From contig NZ_WVID01000005.1 in assembly GCF_010091925.1 (NCBI RefSeq), positions 151,530 to 215,529 on the forward strand: a DNA stretch of 64,000 nucleotides. The letters are read 5' to 3'. The notes under the pieces are model-generated. The model saw nothing but the letters and a program-made list of their open reading frames with translations, was not told the DNA's origin and did no database searches. Every line of letters starts with the position of its first letter. The stretch's first letter is position 1. The DNA is from Nostoc sp. B(2019). GTDB lineage: Bacteria; Cyanobacteriota; Cyanobacteriia; Cyanobacteriales; Nostocaceae. A program made the translations under genes and the position numbers. Below, one piece after another: positions 47,831 through 60,119 of the stretch.

Positions 47831-50800
47831 GTGTCCACAACTGCGATCGCGGTTGTGGATGCATTTCATCTAAAAACAAATATGCAAACTCTATTAGACA
47901 AGCAATTATTTGCTGATTTTATGGTGACTACAAACTCAATTCGCTTTTCTCAGTTCAATGCTTCCCTAAACCGCAACGCCGAAGGTCAGTTGACAACTGA
48001 TTTATCTACCCCGAATAATGCTCAAGCAAAAGCTGTTGCCGAAATCATCCAGCGCAGCAACCCGGATGTACTACTCATTAATGAGTTCGACTACGATTCA
48101 GAAAATCCTAATCAAACTGTTGAACTCTTCCAGCAAAATTACCTTGCTATTAGTCAAAACGGTGCAACTCCCGTTGACTACCCCTACATCTACATTGCTC
48201 CTAGTAATACAGGTATTGCCTCTGGGTTTGATTTAAACAACAACAGTACAGCGGTGACAACCCCAGGCGAATCAGGATACGGTGATGATGCGATCGGCTT
48301 TGGGAATTTTCCTGGTCAATACGGGATGTTGCTACTGTCCAAATATCCCATCGACACCGAGAATGTGCGGACTTTCCAAAATTTTCTTTGGAAGGATATG
48401 CCTAATGCTTTGCTTCCCGATGACCCCACAACACCCAAGCTGAATGACTGGTATTCTGCGGACGAACTAGAAGTATTGCGCCTCTCTTCCAAGAGTCACT
48501 GGGATGTTCCTATCCAAGTGAATGGCGAGACAGTCCACGTCCTCGCAAGCCATCCTACACCCCCCACCTTCGATGGTGCTGAAGACCGCAACGGTAAGCG
48601 CAACCACGACGAGATCCGCTTTTGGGCAGACTACATAACCCCAGGTAAAGGCGATTACATCTATGATGATGGCGGGAAAAAGGGTGGTATTGCTGCTGGG
48701 TCAAGCTTTGTGATTATGGGCGACCAAAATGCAGACCCCGTAGATGGTGATAGTTTTGACAACGCCATTCGGCAACTGTTGCAGAATCCTAGCATTAATA
48801 CTAATGTTATTCCCAGCAGTCCCGGTGCTGCTCAACAAGCAGACTTACAAGGTGGTGCAAACGCCAGTCAAAAAGGTAATCCCAGTTTTGATACCGCAGA
48901 CTTCGGCGATACGGCTCCGGGAAACCTGCGAACCGACTACGTTTTACCCTCTGTTGACCTGAAAATTAATAACTCAGAAGTATTCTGGCCCCTGAATACT
49001 GACCCGACATTTCCCTTGGTAGGTACTTTCCCCTTCCCCAGTTCCGACCATCGCCTGGTGTTTGCAGATGTGCAAGTTGGTGCAACTGAAGCAGGTAAAA
49101 CTATTCCTAGTGCAGAATTCCAGGGACAGACGGTATTTACTACAAACTTTATTCCTGCTGGTATAGCGGGGACGATAAATGGTGTAGAAACTCCCGTGGG
49201 TGGGCTATCTGGTGTTACCTACGATGCCACCAGAAACGTCTATTACGCTATTTCAGACGATCGCTCGCAATTTGGCCCCGCTCGTTTTTATACTTTCACT
49301 GCTGACCCAGCTACCATCACCACAACTGGGGCGACTTTTACTAATGTCACACCCCTGAAAGATAGCAGTGGCAACTTATTTGCACTGAATAGCCTCGACC
49401 CTGAAGGCATTGCCCTGACTGATAACGGCACAGTCTTTATTTCTTCCGAGGGTGAAGTTAATCTTAATGCAGGTCGCGTTAGTGATCCTTTCGTTAAAGA
49501 GTTTTCGTTAGCTACAGGGCAAGAGGTGCGGGCATTATCTGTACCTAGCAAGTACCTACCAGTGGTACAGGATACCAATGGCGACGGTATTGTTAACGCT
49601 GGCGATACCCAAATATCTGGTGTTCGTAATAACGCAGCATTAGAAAGCCTCACGATTACACCCGACCAAAAAACCCTATTTACTGCCACCGAAAACGCCC
49701 TGTTCCAAGATGGGCCAGTTGCCACTACCACTACTGAAACGCGATCGCGCATTCTGCAATACAACTTACTTTCGGGACAACCAGAGAAAGAATATCTATA
49801 TGTCACCGATTCCGTAGCAGTTCCTCCAAATCCGGCAGATGCATTTAGTACTAATGGCTTAGTAGATTTACTAGCAATTGACAATCGAGGTACTTTGCTG
49901 GCTTTAGAGCGTTCTTTCTCTGCGGGAGTTCCTGGTACAGGCAACACCATCAAAATTTACGAAGTTACCTTACAAGGTGCAACCAACATTAGCGCCATCG
50001 ACTCACTCGAAAGCCTCAGCGAAACTCAATTGGCTGCTCTCAAACCAGCCCAGAAGCGATTGCTGTTGAATCTGGACTCGCTGAACTTGCCTACAGGCAC
50101 AGATAACATCGAGGGCCTGGCTTTCGGCCCCAAACTAGCGGATGGTAGTCAGTCCATTGTGCTGGTGAGTGACAACAACTTTAGCCAAACCCAATTTACC
50201 CAAATTCTTACTTTGAGTGCAGACATCGTGAATACCGCAATTCCTACAGTAGAGACTCGTCCTGATTTATTTGATGATGAGACACTGCCCACATCTGAGC
50301 GAGCTGATGCTGATGACCCTGCTATTTATGTGAATGCCACTGACTCAGCCGACAGCTTGGTATTGACAGCGGTGAAAAATGCCGGGTTAAGGGTTTATAA
50401 CTTGTCTGGTGAGTTGTTGCAAGAAGTCAATCCAGGTGATATACGCTACAACAATATTGACCTGCAATACGGTTTTAAATTAGGCGATGAATCTGTGGAT
50501 ATTGCCGTAGCTAGCGATCGCCAAAACGATAAACTAGCAATCTTCAAGATTAACCCGAATGCCAACGCTGACGGTAAGTACCTAGAAGATATCACCGATA
50601 GCAGTATTGGTACTCTCTTCCAAGCATCACCCTTTGAGCCACCTTACGACCCATCGGAACGCAGCGCTTACGGAGTTGCTCTGTACCGTAGCCCCATCTC
50701 TAATGATTACTATGCCTTTGTTAACCGACGAGAAACCGGAGATGTGGCTCAGTTCAAACTGATTGACAAAGGTCATGGCAAAATTGGCGCTGAACGAGTG

Positions 50801-53800
50801 CGGGAATTCACCATACCCACAACTGAGGAACGCGAACCCCAAACTGAGGGCATGGTAGTAGACCAAGAAACTGGCTTCCTCTACATTGGACAAGAAGATG
50901 TAGGAATTTGGAAGTTCCAAGCAGAACCGGACGGTGGCACAACTGGTAAACTAATTGATCGCGTCAAAGATTTGGGCGGTACTAACCTCACCAACGATGT
51001 TGAAGGACTGAGTATCTACTATGGTGCAAACGGTACTGGCTATCTACTAGCATCCAGTCAAGGAGACAACACCTTTGTTGCTTACACCCGCGAAGGTAAT
51101 AACGAATATATAGGTAACTTTGCCGTTGGTAGCAATGGGGCAATTGACAGCGTGCAAGAATCGGACGGTGCGGATGTAGTTAACATACCACTGGGGGCCA
51201 ATTTCCCACAGGGTTTATTTGTTACCCAAGATGGTGATAATGACCCTGCAAAGTTAGTCCAAGATGAAGATGAATTGGCAAATATCAACTCTAACTTTAA
51301 GCTGGTTCCTTGGGAAAACATCGCCAACGCATTCCCCAATCCATTAAATATTGACACCACCAGTTACGATCCTCGCAATCCTGTTGCCCAGCCTAAGCTG
51401 ACTATCTATGATTTTGAAAATCTACCCAAGTTAGGTACTGCTAGCAGTGGTCAAGATGTTTTCTTAGGAGGATTCTCAGGTCTGTACTTCCAAGGAATTG
51501 CAGCCAACGGCAACCTTAAGTTTGTCACTCATCCAGACCGCGGCCCCAATGGAGATAATACTGATAGTGGCAGACCATTTCCATTACCCGATTACCAGCC
51601 AGAAATAGTCAGCTTTGAACTCAACCGTTCCACGGGTGAGATTAGCATTACCAAACGCACACAGCTATTTCGTGAAGATGGCACAACTCCGTTAACTGGA
51701 CTGCCAAATTTACAAACAGATGAACAAAATACCGCCTACACTGATGAAACTGGCGTTGACCTGAACAATAATGTCTTGGCTAACGATCCTTTCGGTGCAG
51801 ACATGGAAGGAATTGTAGTTACAGAAAATGGCGACTTTTGGATGGTGGATGAATACCGTCCGGCGATTTATCACTTTAATAGCAACGGTAAGCTGATTGA
51901 CCGCTTCATTCCCGCAGGTGATCCCACTGATGCGACTCAAAATGGTGGTACATCCTATGGTACACCTGCACTTCCCGCTGTTTACGCTCAAAGACGGGCA
52001 AATAGAGGCTTTGAAGGCATAGCCCTGGAAGGCACTAAGCTTTATGCCTTTATCCAAAGTCCTATTGATAACCCAGATGACAGCGATGACACGACTTCCA
52101 AGAATTCTCAAAACCTGCGAATTCTAGAGTTTGATACTGTCACCAAAAAGGTTACGGGTGAGTTTCTTTATGTCTTAGAAGGACTACCAGGTACGAACAA
52201 AATTGGTGATGCAGTTTCGTTAGGTAACGGCAGATTTGCTGTAATTGAGCGAGATGACAAGAGTGATGCCACTTCCAACAAATTAATCTTCCAGATTGAT
52301 CTAGCAGGGGCAACTAACATCAATAATTCTGCTAAATTGGCTACGTTGCCTACAGGTAAAACCATCGAACAACTAACCACTGACGAGTTAGCGGCTGCTA
52401 ATATTGTCCCTGTCAGCAAGAGCCTGATCGTTAATGCTGCTGAACTTGGTTACACTGGAGTCGATAAACTGGAGGGGTTAGCATTGGTAGCGCCCAATAC
52501 TCTGGCAATCATTAACGACAACGATTTTAGCGTCACAGGAACAACAACAAATCCTGATGGCTCGCTTACCGTTGACATTGTATCTCCCGCGAATCCTGAA
52601 AAACTCGGTATCATTGAGCTACCTAACGATCTACCTGTTGCCCAGAAGGTTACACTCAAAGGTTTTGCTTCCCTCCCCGCTGATACCTTCGCTGAAGGCC
52701 CTCCCTCTGGTAGCGATATCACAGGTACTAACGGACGGAATGTCCCATTTGCTAAACAGCCTGTTCAAGGGTTTAGTGGTGTACAGGTTGCTGATGACAA
52801 TTCCTTCTGGTTCCTTTCTGACAACGGTTTTGGTAGCAAGAGCAACAGCGCTGATTATCTGTTGCGAATTTATCGCCTTGACCCCAGTTTCCGAGGTGCA
52901 GAACCACAAGGTGATGGAAGTGTCAAGGTGTTGGACTTTATCCAGCTTTCTGACCCTGACAAGAAAGTACCTTTCGACATTATTAATGGAAACACCAAGG
53001 AACGCCTTTTAACTGGTGCAGACTTCGATGTAGAATCTTTAGCAATAGCGGCCGATGGCACATTCTGGATTGGCGATGAATTTGGCCCCTACGTGCTGCA
53101 CTTCGACGCCAATGGCAAGTTGTTAGATGCTCCCGTTGCCACACCCAATACAACTAATCTCGACACACTCGGTGGTAAAGCGCCAATTGTAATTGGACAC
53201 CGGGGCGCAAGTGGAGAACTCCCAGAGCATACTTTAGGCGCTTACAAATTGGCGATTGAACGCGGTGCTGACTTCATCGAACCCGATTTGGTTTCCACTA
53301 AGGATGGTGTGCTAATTGCTCGTCACGAGCCGAATATGATCAATACCACCGATGTGGCACAGCGTCCAGAGTTTAGCGATCGCAAAACGACTAAAATTGT
53401 TGATGGTGTAGAAGAAGAAGGCTTTTTTGCTTCCGACTTTACCCTAGCAGAAATCAAGACACTGCGGGCAATTATGCCGCAAGATTTCCGTCCTCAAGCG
53501 TTTAACGGTTTGTATGAAATTCCAACTTTTGAGGAAATCATCGAGTTAGTTAAACAGACTGAAGCCGATACAGGTCGTAAAATTGGCATCTATCCAGAAA
53601 CTAAGCACCCAACTTATCACGATGAACTCGGTCTATCTCTGGAAGAACCCCTGTTAGCAACCTTAGAGAAAACCGAGTTCACTGACCCCAGCCGGGTATT
53701 TATCCAGTCCTTTGAAACCAGTAACCTCAAAGAACTGAATGAGAAAACCGACATACCCCTGGTTCAGTTATTGGATGCAGTTGATGTTAATCTCGATGGT

Positions 53801-56455
53801 TCGCTGATTGAAACCAAGCCTTACGATTTTGTTGTTGACAAAGACTCTCGCACTTATGCAGATTTGCGGACACCCGAAGGCTTAGAGGAAGTTGCCACTT
53901 ACGCTGATGGTATTGGCCCTTGGAAACGGATGATTGTCTCGGTTGCGGGTGTTGATGCCGATGGCGATGGTGAAGCGGATGATGTGAATGGCGATGGCGT
54001 AGTTAACGATGCTGACAAAACCCTAACTGAACCCACTTCTTTGGTCAAAGATGCTCATGATGCAGGTTTGTTAGTACATCCTTACACCTTCCGCGATGAA
54101 GAACGTTACTTAGCATCAGATTACAACGGCAACCCCCAAGAAGAATTTAAACAGTACATCAATTTAGGTGTTGATGGTTACTTCACTGACTTCCCCGGTA
54201 CAGGCGACCTGGTGCGCGACCAATTAACCGGGGAGTTTGTGCGATCGCCACAAAATCCCGATGTATTAGAAAAGACACAGTTCCAAACCTTGGATGGCAA
54301 TGCGCCTCTGGTTATCGGTCATCGCGGTGCTAGCGGTTCACGTCCAGAACATACTTTGGAAGCGTATAAACTAGCGATCGCTGATGGGGCTGATTTCATT
54401 GAACCAGATTTAGTTGCCACCAAGGATGGTTATTTGGTAGCGCGTCACGAAAACGCTCTAGCAATTATCAATGACGATGGGACACTGAACACCACCGACA
54501 CCAGCACCGATATCTACTTACGTTCAGAGTTTGCCGACCGTAAAACTACTAAAGTGATTGATGAGCGCACTATCACAGGTTGGTTTACAGAAGACTTAAC
54601 TCTGGAAGAACTGAAAACCCTGAATGCGATTGAACGTCTACCTGAACTCCGGGGAACCAAATTTAACAATGACAAGCTGAAAGTTCCTACTCTCGAAGAA
54701 ATTATCGATTTGGTGAAGCAGGTAGAAACAGAAACAGGTCGCAAAATTGGTATTTACCCAGAAACCAAGCACCCCACCTACTTTGAAAATATCGGCATCA
54801 ACTTAGGTCAGAAGCTAGTTGACACGTTAGTTGCTAAAGAGTTTACTGATCCTGAGCGGGTATTCATCCAGTCCTTTGAGGTGGGCAATCTCAAGGAACT
54901 GAAACAAGACATAATGCCTAAAGCAGAAATTGATTTACCACTAGTTCAGTTATTTGGTGGAGCCACAGGCAAGCCTTATGATTTTACTGTTAGTGGTGAC
55001 TCTCGCACCTACGGCGATCTTACCAAACCGACAGAACTAGCTGCGATCGCTACTTATGCTGCTGGTATTGGCCCCAACAAGCGCCTGATTGTTCCCGCGC
55101 AAACAGTTGACCGTAACGGCGATGGTCAACCAGATGACTTGAATGGTGATGGCACAATCAACGAAACTGATAGAGTTTTGGGTACTCCCACTACTTTGGT
55201 GAAAGATGCCCATGATGCCAACTTGTTAGTACATCCTTACACCTTCCGCAACGAAGGAGTTTTCTTAGCATCAGATTACAACGGCGACCCGAAAAAGGAA
55301 TATGAACAGTTCATCGACTTAGGAGTTGATGGCTACTTCACTGACTTCCCCGGTACAGGCGACCTGGTGCGCGACCAACTTGCAGCTGAACCTGCTGTCT
55401 CTAACCTTGGTGGTTCCAAAGGATTTGAAGGATTAGCAATCAGTCCCGACAAGAAAACTCTGTATCCTTTACTAGAAGGTACTGTTACTGGCGACCCCGC
55501 TGGTTCGCTGCGAATCTACAAATTTGATGTAGCCTCTAAGCAGTTCCAAGGTCAACTAGGCTTCTACCAATTAGATGACCCAAGTTACGCCATTGGTGAT
55601 TTTACCGCTGTTAACTCAAACGAATATCTCGTAATTGAGCGAGATGGTGGTCAAGGTGAGACTGCTAAGTTCAAGAAGATATTCAAAGTTGACTTGTCTG
55701 AAAAAGATGCTGATGGCTTTGTAGCTAAAGAGGAAGTCGTGGATTTGATGAATATTCAAGATCCCAACGACTTGAATCAAGACGGCAATACCAAATTTAC
55801 TTTCCCCTTTGTAACTATCGAAGATGTATTGGTACTAGATGCCAAAACGCTTTTAGTTGCCAACGACAACAATTATCCCTTCTCACAGGGACGACCACCT
55901 GCGATTGATAACAACGAAATCATCACTCTGGAGTTAGAAAAGCCGCTTAACTTAGCACAAAGCAACCTCCTGGATTTACGCGATGCGACACAAGCAGTAA
56001 GCGCTGAGTTTGTAGTCAACAGAGATGCTGGTTATGACAATTACATCAGTTTTTATCAGGTAACTGATGAGAATGGTGGTATTGATACTAACGGCGATCG
56101 CAAAGCAGATATTCTCGTTGGTGAAACTGGTTATACTGAAGCAGCGGTGCGTGGACGTGTTACAGGCATTGACCTGACAGCAAACAACCAGGATACGGCA
56201 ACATACACCGGCACTTTTGAACCTGGTTCTATCTTTGCACCATTTATCATCGCCAATGGTAGACCCGATGCAATTCTCGATAGTAATCCCAGTAACAATC
56301 CGGCAGTTTACTTCCCATTCTTGGGCGCTAATTCAGACAAAGTAGATCACATTCGCCTGTTAGGTAATAACACCTTTGGCTTTGAGGATTTACCAAATGG
56401 CGGTGACAAAGATTATAACGATATGACTGTGCGTGTGAATTTGAATATCGCTTAG
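47831..56455 (+). CDS. Giant multidomain phosphoesterase (EEP, phytase, phytase-like, 2x GDPD, DUF4114)
   Basis: A 2874-residue protein. Approximate order: EEP-type nuclease/phosphatase (20-415, [27 protein letters not shown]), phytase-like esterase propeller (440-790), 3-phytase propeller (815-1175, [10 protein letters not shown]), two phytase-like regions (1190-1780), GDPD 1 (1785-2130, [35 protein letters not shown]), GDPD 2 (2155-2515), a further phytase-like region and DUF4114 (2715-2874). Each GDPD holds an EF-hand-like insert ([15 protein letters not shown]). No Sec signal is seen; type I-like export is inferred. It starts with GTG 3 bp after the nuclease stop; ATG 47882 or 47921 are alternatives. 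Confidence 0.85.
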   Translation: MSTTAIAVVDAFHLKTNMQTLLDKQLFADFMVTTNSIRFSQFNASLNRNAEGQLTTDLSTPNNAQAKAVAEIIQRSNPDVLLINEFDYDSENPNQTVELFQQNYLAISQNGATPVDYPYIYIAPSNTGIASGFDLNNNSTAVTTPGESGYGDDAIGFGNFPGQYGMLLLSKYPIDTENVRTFQNFLWKDMPNALLPDDPTTPKLNDWYSADELEVLRLSSKSHWDVPIQVNGETVHVLASHPTPPTFDGAEDRNGKRNHDEIRFWADYITPGKGDYIYDDGGKKGGIAAGSSFVIMGDQNADPVDGDSFDNAIRQLLQNPSINTNVIPSSPGAAQQADLQGGANASQKGNPSFDTADFGDTAPGNLRTDYVLPSVDLKINNSEVFWPLNTDPTFPLVGTFPFPSSDHRLVFADVQVGATEAGKTIPSAEFQGQTVFTTNFIPAGIAGTINGVETPVGGLSGVTYDATRNVYYAISDDRSQFGPARFYTFTADPATITTTGATFTNVTPLKDSSGNLFALNSLDPEGIALTDNGTVFISSEGEVNLNAGRVSDPFVKEFSLATGQEVRALSVPSKYLPVVQDTNGDGIVNAGDTQISGVRNNAALESLTITPDQKTLFTATENALFQDGPVATTTTETRSRILQYNLLSGQPEKEYLYVTDSVAVPPNPADAFSTNGLVDLLAIDNRGTLLALERSFSAGVPGTGNTIKIYEVTLQGATNISAIDSLESLSETQLAALKPAQKRLLLNLDSLNLPTGTDNIEGLAFGPKLADGSQSIVLVSDNNFSQTQFTQILTLSADIVNTAIPTVETRPDLFDDETLPTSERADADDPAIYVNATDSADSLVLTAVKNAGLRVYNLSGELLQEVNPGDIRYNNIDLQYGFKLGDESVDIAVASDRQNDKLAIFKINPNANADGKYLEDITDSSIGTLFQASPFEPPYDPSERSAYGVALYRSPISNDYYAFVNRRETGDVAQFKLIDKGHGKIGAERVREFTIPTTEEREPQTEGMVVDQETGFLYIGQEDVGIWKFQAEPDGGTTGKLIDRVKDLGGTNLTNDVEGLSIYYGANGTGYLLASSQGDNTFVAYTREGNNEYIGNFAVGSNGAIDSVQESDGADVVNIPLGANFPQGLFVTQDGDNDPAKLVQDEDELANINSNFKLVPWENIANAFPNPLNIDTTSYDPRNPVAQPKLTIYDFENLPKLGTASSGQDVFLGGFSGLYFQGIAANGNLKFVTHPDRGPNGDNTDSGRPFPLPDYQPEIVSFELNRSTGEISITKRTQLFREDGTTPLTGLPNLQTDEQNTAYTDETGVDLNNNVLANDPFGADMEGIVVTENGDFWMVDEYRPAIYHFNSNGKLIDRFIPAGDPTDATQNGGTSYGTPALPAVYAQRRANRGFEGIALEGTKLYAFIQSPIDNPDDSDDTTSKNSQNLRILEFDTVTKKVTGEFLYVLEGLPGTNKIGDAVSLGNGRFAVIERDDKSDATSNKLIFQIDLAGATNINNSAKLATLPTGKTIEQLTTDELAAANIVPVSKSLIVNAAELGYTGVDKLEGLALVAPNTLAIINDNDFSVTGTTTNPDGSLTVDIVSPANPEKLGIIELPNDLPVAQKVTLKGFASLPADTFAEGPPSGSDITGTNGRNVPFAKQPVQGFSGVQVADDNSFWFLSDNGFGSKSNSADYLLRIYRLDPSFRGAEPQGDGSVKVLDFIQLSDPDKKVPFDIINGNTKERLLTGADFDVESLAIAADGTFWIGDEFGPYVLHFDANGKLLDAPVATPNTTNLDTLGGKAPIVIGHRGASGELPEHTLGAYKLAIERGADFIEPDLVSTKDGVLIARHEPNMINTTDVAQRPEFSDRKTTKIVDGVEEEGFFASDFTLAEIKTLRAIMPQDFRPQAFNGLYEIPTFEEIIELVKQTEADTGRKIGIYPETKHPTYHDELGLSLEEPLLATLEKTEFTDPSRVFIQSFETSNLKELNEKTDIPLVQLLDAVDVNLDGSLIETKPYDFVVDKDSRTYADLRTPEGLEEVATYADGIGPWKRMIVSVAGVDADGDGEADDVNGDGVVNDADKTLTEPTSLVKDAHDAGLLVHPYTFRDEERYLASDYNGNPQEEFKQYINLGVDGYFTDFPGTGDLVRDQLTGEFVRSPQNPDVLEKTQFQTLDGNAPLVIGHRGASGSRPEHTLEAYKLAIADGADFIEPDLVATKDGYLVARHENALAIINDDGTLNTTDTSTDIYLRSEFADRKTTKVIDERTITGWFTEDLTLEELKTLNAIERLPELRGTKFNNDKLKVPTLEEIIDLVKQVETETGRKIGIYPETKHPTYFENIGINLGQKLVDTLVAKEFTDPERVFIQSFEVGNLKELKQDIMPKAEIDLPLVQLFGGATGKPYDFTVSGDSRTYGDLTKPTELAAIATYAAGIGPNKRLIVPAQTVDRNGDGQPDDLNGDGTINETDRVLGTPTTLVKDAHDANLLVHPYTFRNEGVFLASDYNGDPKKEYEQFIDLGVDGYFTDFPGTGDLVRDQLAAEPAVSNLGGSKGFEGLAISPDKKTLYPLLEGTVTGDPAGSLRIYKFDVASKQFQGQLGFYQLDDPSYAIGDFTAVNSNEYLVIERDGGQGETAKFKKIFKVDLSEKDADGFVAKEEVVDLMNIQDPNDLNQDGNTKFTFPFVTIEDVLVLDAKTLLVANDNNYPFSQGRPPAIDNNEIITLELEKPLNLAQSNLLDLRDATQAVSAEFVVNRDAGYDNYISFYQVTDENGGIDTNGDRKADILVGETGYTEAAVRGRVTGIDLTANNQDTATYTGTFEPGSIFAPFIIANGRPDAILDSNPSNNPAVYFPFLGANSDKVDHIRLLGNNTFGFEDLPNGGDKDYNDMTVRVNLNIA

Positions 56456-56484
56456 CCAGGTAATATCAAAATCAGGTAATCTTG

Positions 56485-56522
56485 AATAACCTCATCCTGC
56501 TTGCGGGGTGGGGTTATTTTTT
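56485..56522 (+). terminator. Terminator of the giant phosphoesterase gene
   Basis: AATAACCTCATCC (56485-56497) pairs with GGGTGGGGTTATT (56506-56518) through two G-T pairs, then T's. The right half recurs identically at 63574-63595 downstream of the other DUF4114 gene. Confidence 0.8.
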
Positions 56523-56580
56523 GCCTTTCAAGGTAAAAAGCAAGTCTATTAAAGCTTGAAACTCCAGTTTTCACCTTCAG

Positions 56581-56790
56581 AACTCGGAACTTCGTGTTCA
56601 AAACTCGGAACTTCATGCTCAGAACTCGGAACTTCGTGCTCAGAACTCGGAACTTTGTGTTCAGAACTCGGAACTTCGTGCTCAGAACTCGGAACTTCGT
56701 GCTCAGAACTCGGAACTTCGTGCTCAGAACTCGGAACTTCGTGTTCAGAACTCGGAACTTCGTGTTCAGAACTCGGAACTTTGTGCTCAG
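56581..56790. repeat. Minisatellite: ten 21-bp direct repeats
   Basis: Ten units of 21 bp, each beginning AACTCGGAACTT and ending CAG, in perfect register from 56581 to 56790. Only a few positions vary. Since 21 is a multiple of 3, several frames stay open on both strands (repeats such as LGTSCSE on plus, TKFRVLS on minus), but none of these has a credible gene context. It lies between the giant gene and the toxin-antitoxin pair. GC-rich dispersed repeat sequence follows at 56866-56905. Confidence 0.9.
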
Positions 56791-56964
56791 AGCTGCAAAT
56801 TCAATGAGATCTAAGGATGATGTCTCGCCTTCATCATTTAATAAAGGTTTAAAACCGTACTCCGTCCCGCTACGTTGGCGCAGCCTGTCGCAGAGAAGAC
56901 AGCCCCACGTATATTGTGGGTGGTTTGGTTTAATTGCGTTAGCGTAACCCATTGCGAATTATTT

Positions 56965-57228
56965 TCAAGGTTCATACGCTTCGCTACGATGGGCGATCGC
57001 CACAACAAATACCTGTACCAGTTCATCGTTTACCGAGTATATGACCCTGTAGTCCCCAATTCGATAGCGATAGTACCCTGCATAATCTCCCTTGAGGGCT
57101 TTGATGTTGGGGTGTGACTGGGGAGTTTGCTCTAGCTGCTGTAAACATCGAGTAATTTTCTTGGCTAGAGGTTTGTCAGCATTGACATAAACCTTTTGGG
57201 CATCTGGGTGAAGAAGAACTTCATACAT
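56965..57228 (-). CDS. RelE/ParE-type toxin
   Basis: An 87-residue protein with the RelE fold pattern: YEVLLHPDAQKVY at the start, LKGDYAGYYRYRIGDYRVIY in the core (L-x-G-x...R-x-G-x-Y-R) and VVAIAHRSEAY at the end. RelE toxins cleave mRNA on the ribosome; ParE relatives act on gyrase. The R-x-G-D-Y-R and the final H-R favour RelE. Its start overlaps the antitoxin gene by 8 bp. Confidence 0.88.
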   Translation of the reverse strand: MYEVLLHPDAQKVYVNADKPLAKKITRCLQQLEQTPQSHPNIKALKGDYAGYYRYRIGDYRVIYSVNDELVQVFVVAIAHRSEAYEP

Positions 57229-57493
57229 CAGAGCGAAGGGTTCGCCAGTTTGTGTAATGGGTTTTAGGAGTTGCTGATGAGTGCTTAACTCGCTCTAGCA
57301 ATCCTGGAATTGCCAAAAGTTCTTGGGTTGCTGCTTCACTTTCAGCGTTTACCAGGTAAGACGCAAAATCAGTAAGCACCTGTAATCGCTCTGGCGATAG
57401 TTGCTGGAGTAACTCATTCAGTTGATGTTGTAACTCTGTCACAGATATCACAGCCGCCGACATTTCTTCTGGGGAATTATCTGTAGTATCCAT
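57221..57493 (-). CDS. Antitoxin of the RelE-type module
   Basis: A 90-residue protein from ATG 57493 (MDTTDNSPEEMSAAVIS). It is helical and acidic (VTELQHQLNELLQQLSPERL; VLTDFASYLVNAESEAATQE), a type often paired with RelE-like toxins in cyanobacteria. It is upstream of the toxin and overlaps it by 8 bp, as expected for a type II operon, where the antitoxin usually represses its own promoter. Confidence 0.75.
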   Translation of the reverse strand: MDTTDNSPEEMSAAVISVTELQHQLNELLQQLSPERLQVLTDFASYLVNAESEAATQELLAIPGLLERVKHSSATPKTHYTNWRTLRSDV

Positions 57494-57649
57494 ACCCACT
57501 TGGCAATTTCAAAGTTTAGCATCTAATTATAACGTTGGGCAATATAATCTGCGTTCCCATGCTTGCGTTGATATAATACTGAGAGGCTGCTAGAACCCCG
57601 ACTTCTTTAAAAAGTCGAGGTTCTGACCACTCGGTGACTCTATTGCACT

Positions 57650-60061
57650 CTATTTACCAAATAGTTCGTCCATTTTTTTCTTCACCTGTGCTGTCACTTC
57701 TGGTGTGATGTGTGCGGCGGCTGAAGTTAGAGCAGTTCCCAAAGCGGCTAGATCATCTGTCCAACCAGCAATGGGGATAAAGTCAGAGATAAGATCAAAA
57801 GGAAGTATGAAGTAGCCCAAAGCACCTAACATTGCTAATTTGACTGCCACTGGGACATTGGGTTGTTGAGCAGCATAGAAAAGCGTCAGAACCTTTTCTG
57901 TTACTTCTTTACCTGCTTTTCCAGCAAATTTCCTAACCTTTGTCCAAAACGCTTCCTCTGAGTAATGAGCCTGGTGAGAGATGATATCAGTGAACTGCTC
58001 CGAGCTTAAATTATCATCTTTAAACTTCCATACTTTAAGATGATAAAAATCGTCTGTAAAGATCCTCTTATCTTTAGCTGCCCAAACAGGTAAATGCCCT
58101 TTTGGAGCATTTAGACTAAAAACCATTTCATTGTAGGATTTCCAGGCAAGCCTACTAATTAAAGGAACGTTTCCTTTCCATTTTACTTTTTCAGCAAATT
58201 GCTGCTCTTTTCGATTTACGCTATCGAAAATCTTTTTCTGCACACTAAAGCCGAAATGCCCTTTGCTATATTCCACCCAGAGTCTATCAAGAGTATATAT
58301 GTCTTTAGCCGGGAACTTCTCAATGGCTTCCTTATCAAGGTTTCCTTTATCTTTTCTATTAGCTAACTTAAGTATGATATCCCTTGTTAGAATATCAGCT
58401 TTCTGCCATTCATGCTTTGCCAACAACTCCATTAGTTTCCAGTAGTTTATTCCAGATTCGCAATTAATAATTAGATGTTCGATTGTCCAATTATTTTTAA
58501 CTAATCCTTCAACAACTCTTATATCTTCACCTCTAATACCTAGAGACTGCTGAGCTTTCTTCAGGTTGCTGCTGTAGTCCGTAGCCGTAGCATGTCCCTT
58601 ACTTTCAATTTCCCTTCTAAGTTCTTGTGCGTAACATTGGAGGCTCTCTTGGTAAAATAAATCTTTTGCCGATTTTTCAATATTGATTACATCAGCATCT
58701 TGAAGCCCTAAACTCTTCAAATGCAGAGAATCGAGACCTAAATCGTTTCTGATTTTCTTTAGTTCAGTGATATTTTCATTACTTAACGTGATTCCATTTT
58801 GGTAAAGTTTTCGTTTGTACTCTTGCTTATACTTCTGCAAATTTGCTTGATAAACAACATTGAGCAATTCTTTTTCAAGTTTCTTCACATTGAGATCTTC
58901 AAAACAAAAAAGTTTAAGTCCTAAATCTCTCTGTATCTTACCCAGTTCAACCATGCTTTCAGAATTTAACTTAAGTTTATCTTGCTCAAGCTTCTGTCTG
59001 TATTGCTGTTTATATTGCTCAAAATTAGTTCGATATAAAGGCTCACTTAACTTTTTCTCGATTGCCTCAACTTCTCGATGTAAAAAATTAAAATCACTTA
59101 ATCCTAGCTTTTTTTCTAATGCTTTTAGTTCAGTGATACTATCAGAGCTTAGAGGAAACTTTTCCTGCTCTAACTTATTCTTGTATACCTGTTCATATTT
59201 CTCTAAATGTTCTCGACACAAGGGAATGATTAATGCATTTTCAATACTTTCAATATCTTCTTGATCAAGCTGAAGCTCTTGTGAACGCGAGGCCAGCAGT
59301 CTGAGACTCTCAGATTTCAAAGGGTATCCATCTTTATCAAGCAAGCATCTCAAATCATGCTTATAAATTCTAATATTTTTTTCTTTCCCATACTTCTCCG
59401 ACTCTTGTTCGTAAAATTCTCTTAATTCCTCTTGCTTAGTTTCATAATCATCTTTTATACGTTCTATGCCTTCTCTAGTGTCGGAACTCAGCTTTTCTAG
59501 GGCTTCAGAGTCAATAACTTGGTCGATATCTAACTCAAGAGAATTCAACCTTAAGAACCCTTCTACTGAAGAAATCAAGTATTTCAACTCGTTGATATCC
59601 CCTTTCAATTCTTCCTTTTTTTCTTCTTCACTTTTCTTGAGATTGATGCAACCTTCCAGTCTTAAAGATGCACTTAGAATAGTAACTCCTAGAAATGTTA
59701 TGTCTTTCTCTTTTGATTGATTCTTGTCACTACAGTGTTTTTCTAAATCTTTAATTTCTTCGCGGAGATTACCTATTCTTTCTTGACAAGCCTCTATTTG
59801 TTGTCTTAGTGTATTTTTGTGATAATTTTGCAATTCCTTATACATTGTTGTCTGGTTGGCTCGACTGCGATCTTTATAGGATCTTTCCAGTTTCACCATT
59901 TTTTTATTGTATTCACTAATTATTACTCCTACATGGTTATAACGCTCATTCGACGAATTGATAATGCTCTGATTGATATCTCCTATTGTGATATTTTCTC
60001 CAGCTTGAAGACCGTTAACGGCAGACTGTCCAAAATCAGAAAAGTTTTCCTTGTCGCTCAT
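57650..60061 (-). CDS. Coiled-coil protein with five repeats, GUN4 domain and DUF1232
   Basis: An 803-residue protein. Residues 20-35 hold AGENITIGDINQSIIN, a motif shared with the small upstream protein. Residues 45-230 are coiled coil. Residues 231-525 hold five diverged tandem repeats of 55-65 residues (pattern Y-x-x-x-L-x-x-x-x...L-x-L-x-x-x-x-x-x-L-G-L...I/L-E-x...Y). Residues 540-660 are a GUN4 domain (LMELLAKHEWQKADILTRD; LDRLWVEYSKGHFGFSVQKK), normally a tetrapyrrole-binding module. Residues 725-785 are DUF1232/YkvA (VPVAVKLAMLGALGYFILPF, DLISDFIPIAGWTDDLAAL). Function unknown; a stress or conflict role is inferred. It follows the small gene by 58 bp. Confidence 0.8.
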   Translation of the reverse strand: MSDKENFSDFGQSAVNGLQAGENITIGDINQSIINSSNERYNHVGVIISEYNKKMVKLERSYKDRSRANQTTMYKELQNYHKNTLRQQIEACQERIGNLREEIKDLEKHCSDKNQSKEKDITFLGVTILSASLRLEGCINLKKSEEEKKEELKGDINELKYLISSVEGFLRLNSLELDIDQVIDSEALEKLSSDTREGIERIKDDYETKQEELREFYEQESEKYGKEKNIRIYKHDLRCLLDKDGYPLKSESLRLLASRSQELQLDQEDIESIENALIIPLCREHLEKYEQVYKNKLEQEKFPLSSDSITELKALEKKLGLSDFNFLHREVEAIEKKLSEPLYRTNFEQYKQQYRQKLEQDKLKLNSESMVELGKIQRDLGLKLFCFEDLNVKKLEKELLNVVYQANLQKYKQEYKRKLYQNGITLSNENITELKKIRNDLGLDSLHLKSLGLQDADVINIEKSAKDLFYQESLQCYAQELRREIESKGHATATDYSSNLKKAQQSLGIRGEDIRVVEGLVKNNWTIEHLIINCESGINYWKLMELLAKHEWQKADILTRDIILKLANRKDKGNLDKEAIEKFPAKDIYTLDRLWVEYSKGHFGFSVQKKIFDSVNRKEQQFAEKVKWKGNVPLISRLAWKSYNEMVFSLNAPKGHLPVWAAKDKRIFTDDFYHLKVWKFKDDNLSSEQFTDIISHQAHYSEEAFWTKVRKFAGKAGKEVTEKVLTLFYAAQQPNVPVAVKLAMLGALGYFILPFDLISDFIPIAGWTDDLAALGTALTSAAAHITPEVTAQVKKKMDELFGK

Positions 60062-60119
60062 AATAATTACCTCAAAAGTCTAGAATAGATAAACATTAAA
60101 ATTGAGAAATTAGGCTAAA

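Noticed and set aside
52557..53012. 151-codon plus-strand frame inside the giant gene
   Set aside because: Out-of-frame shadow of the 2874-residue reading frame.
56581..56790. Possible CRISPR array
   Set aside because: The 21-bp units are contiguous, without unique spacers, and no cas gene is nearby.
56452..56952. 166-codon minus-strand frame with TKFRVLS repeats, and overlapping plus-strand frames with LGTSCSE repeats
   Set aside because: They are open only because the 21-bp repeat unit is a multiple of three. No domain, start context or neighbouring gene supports them.
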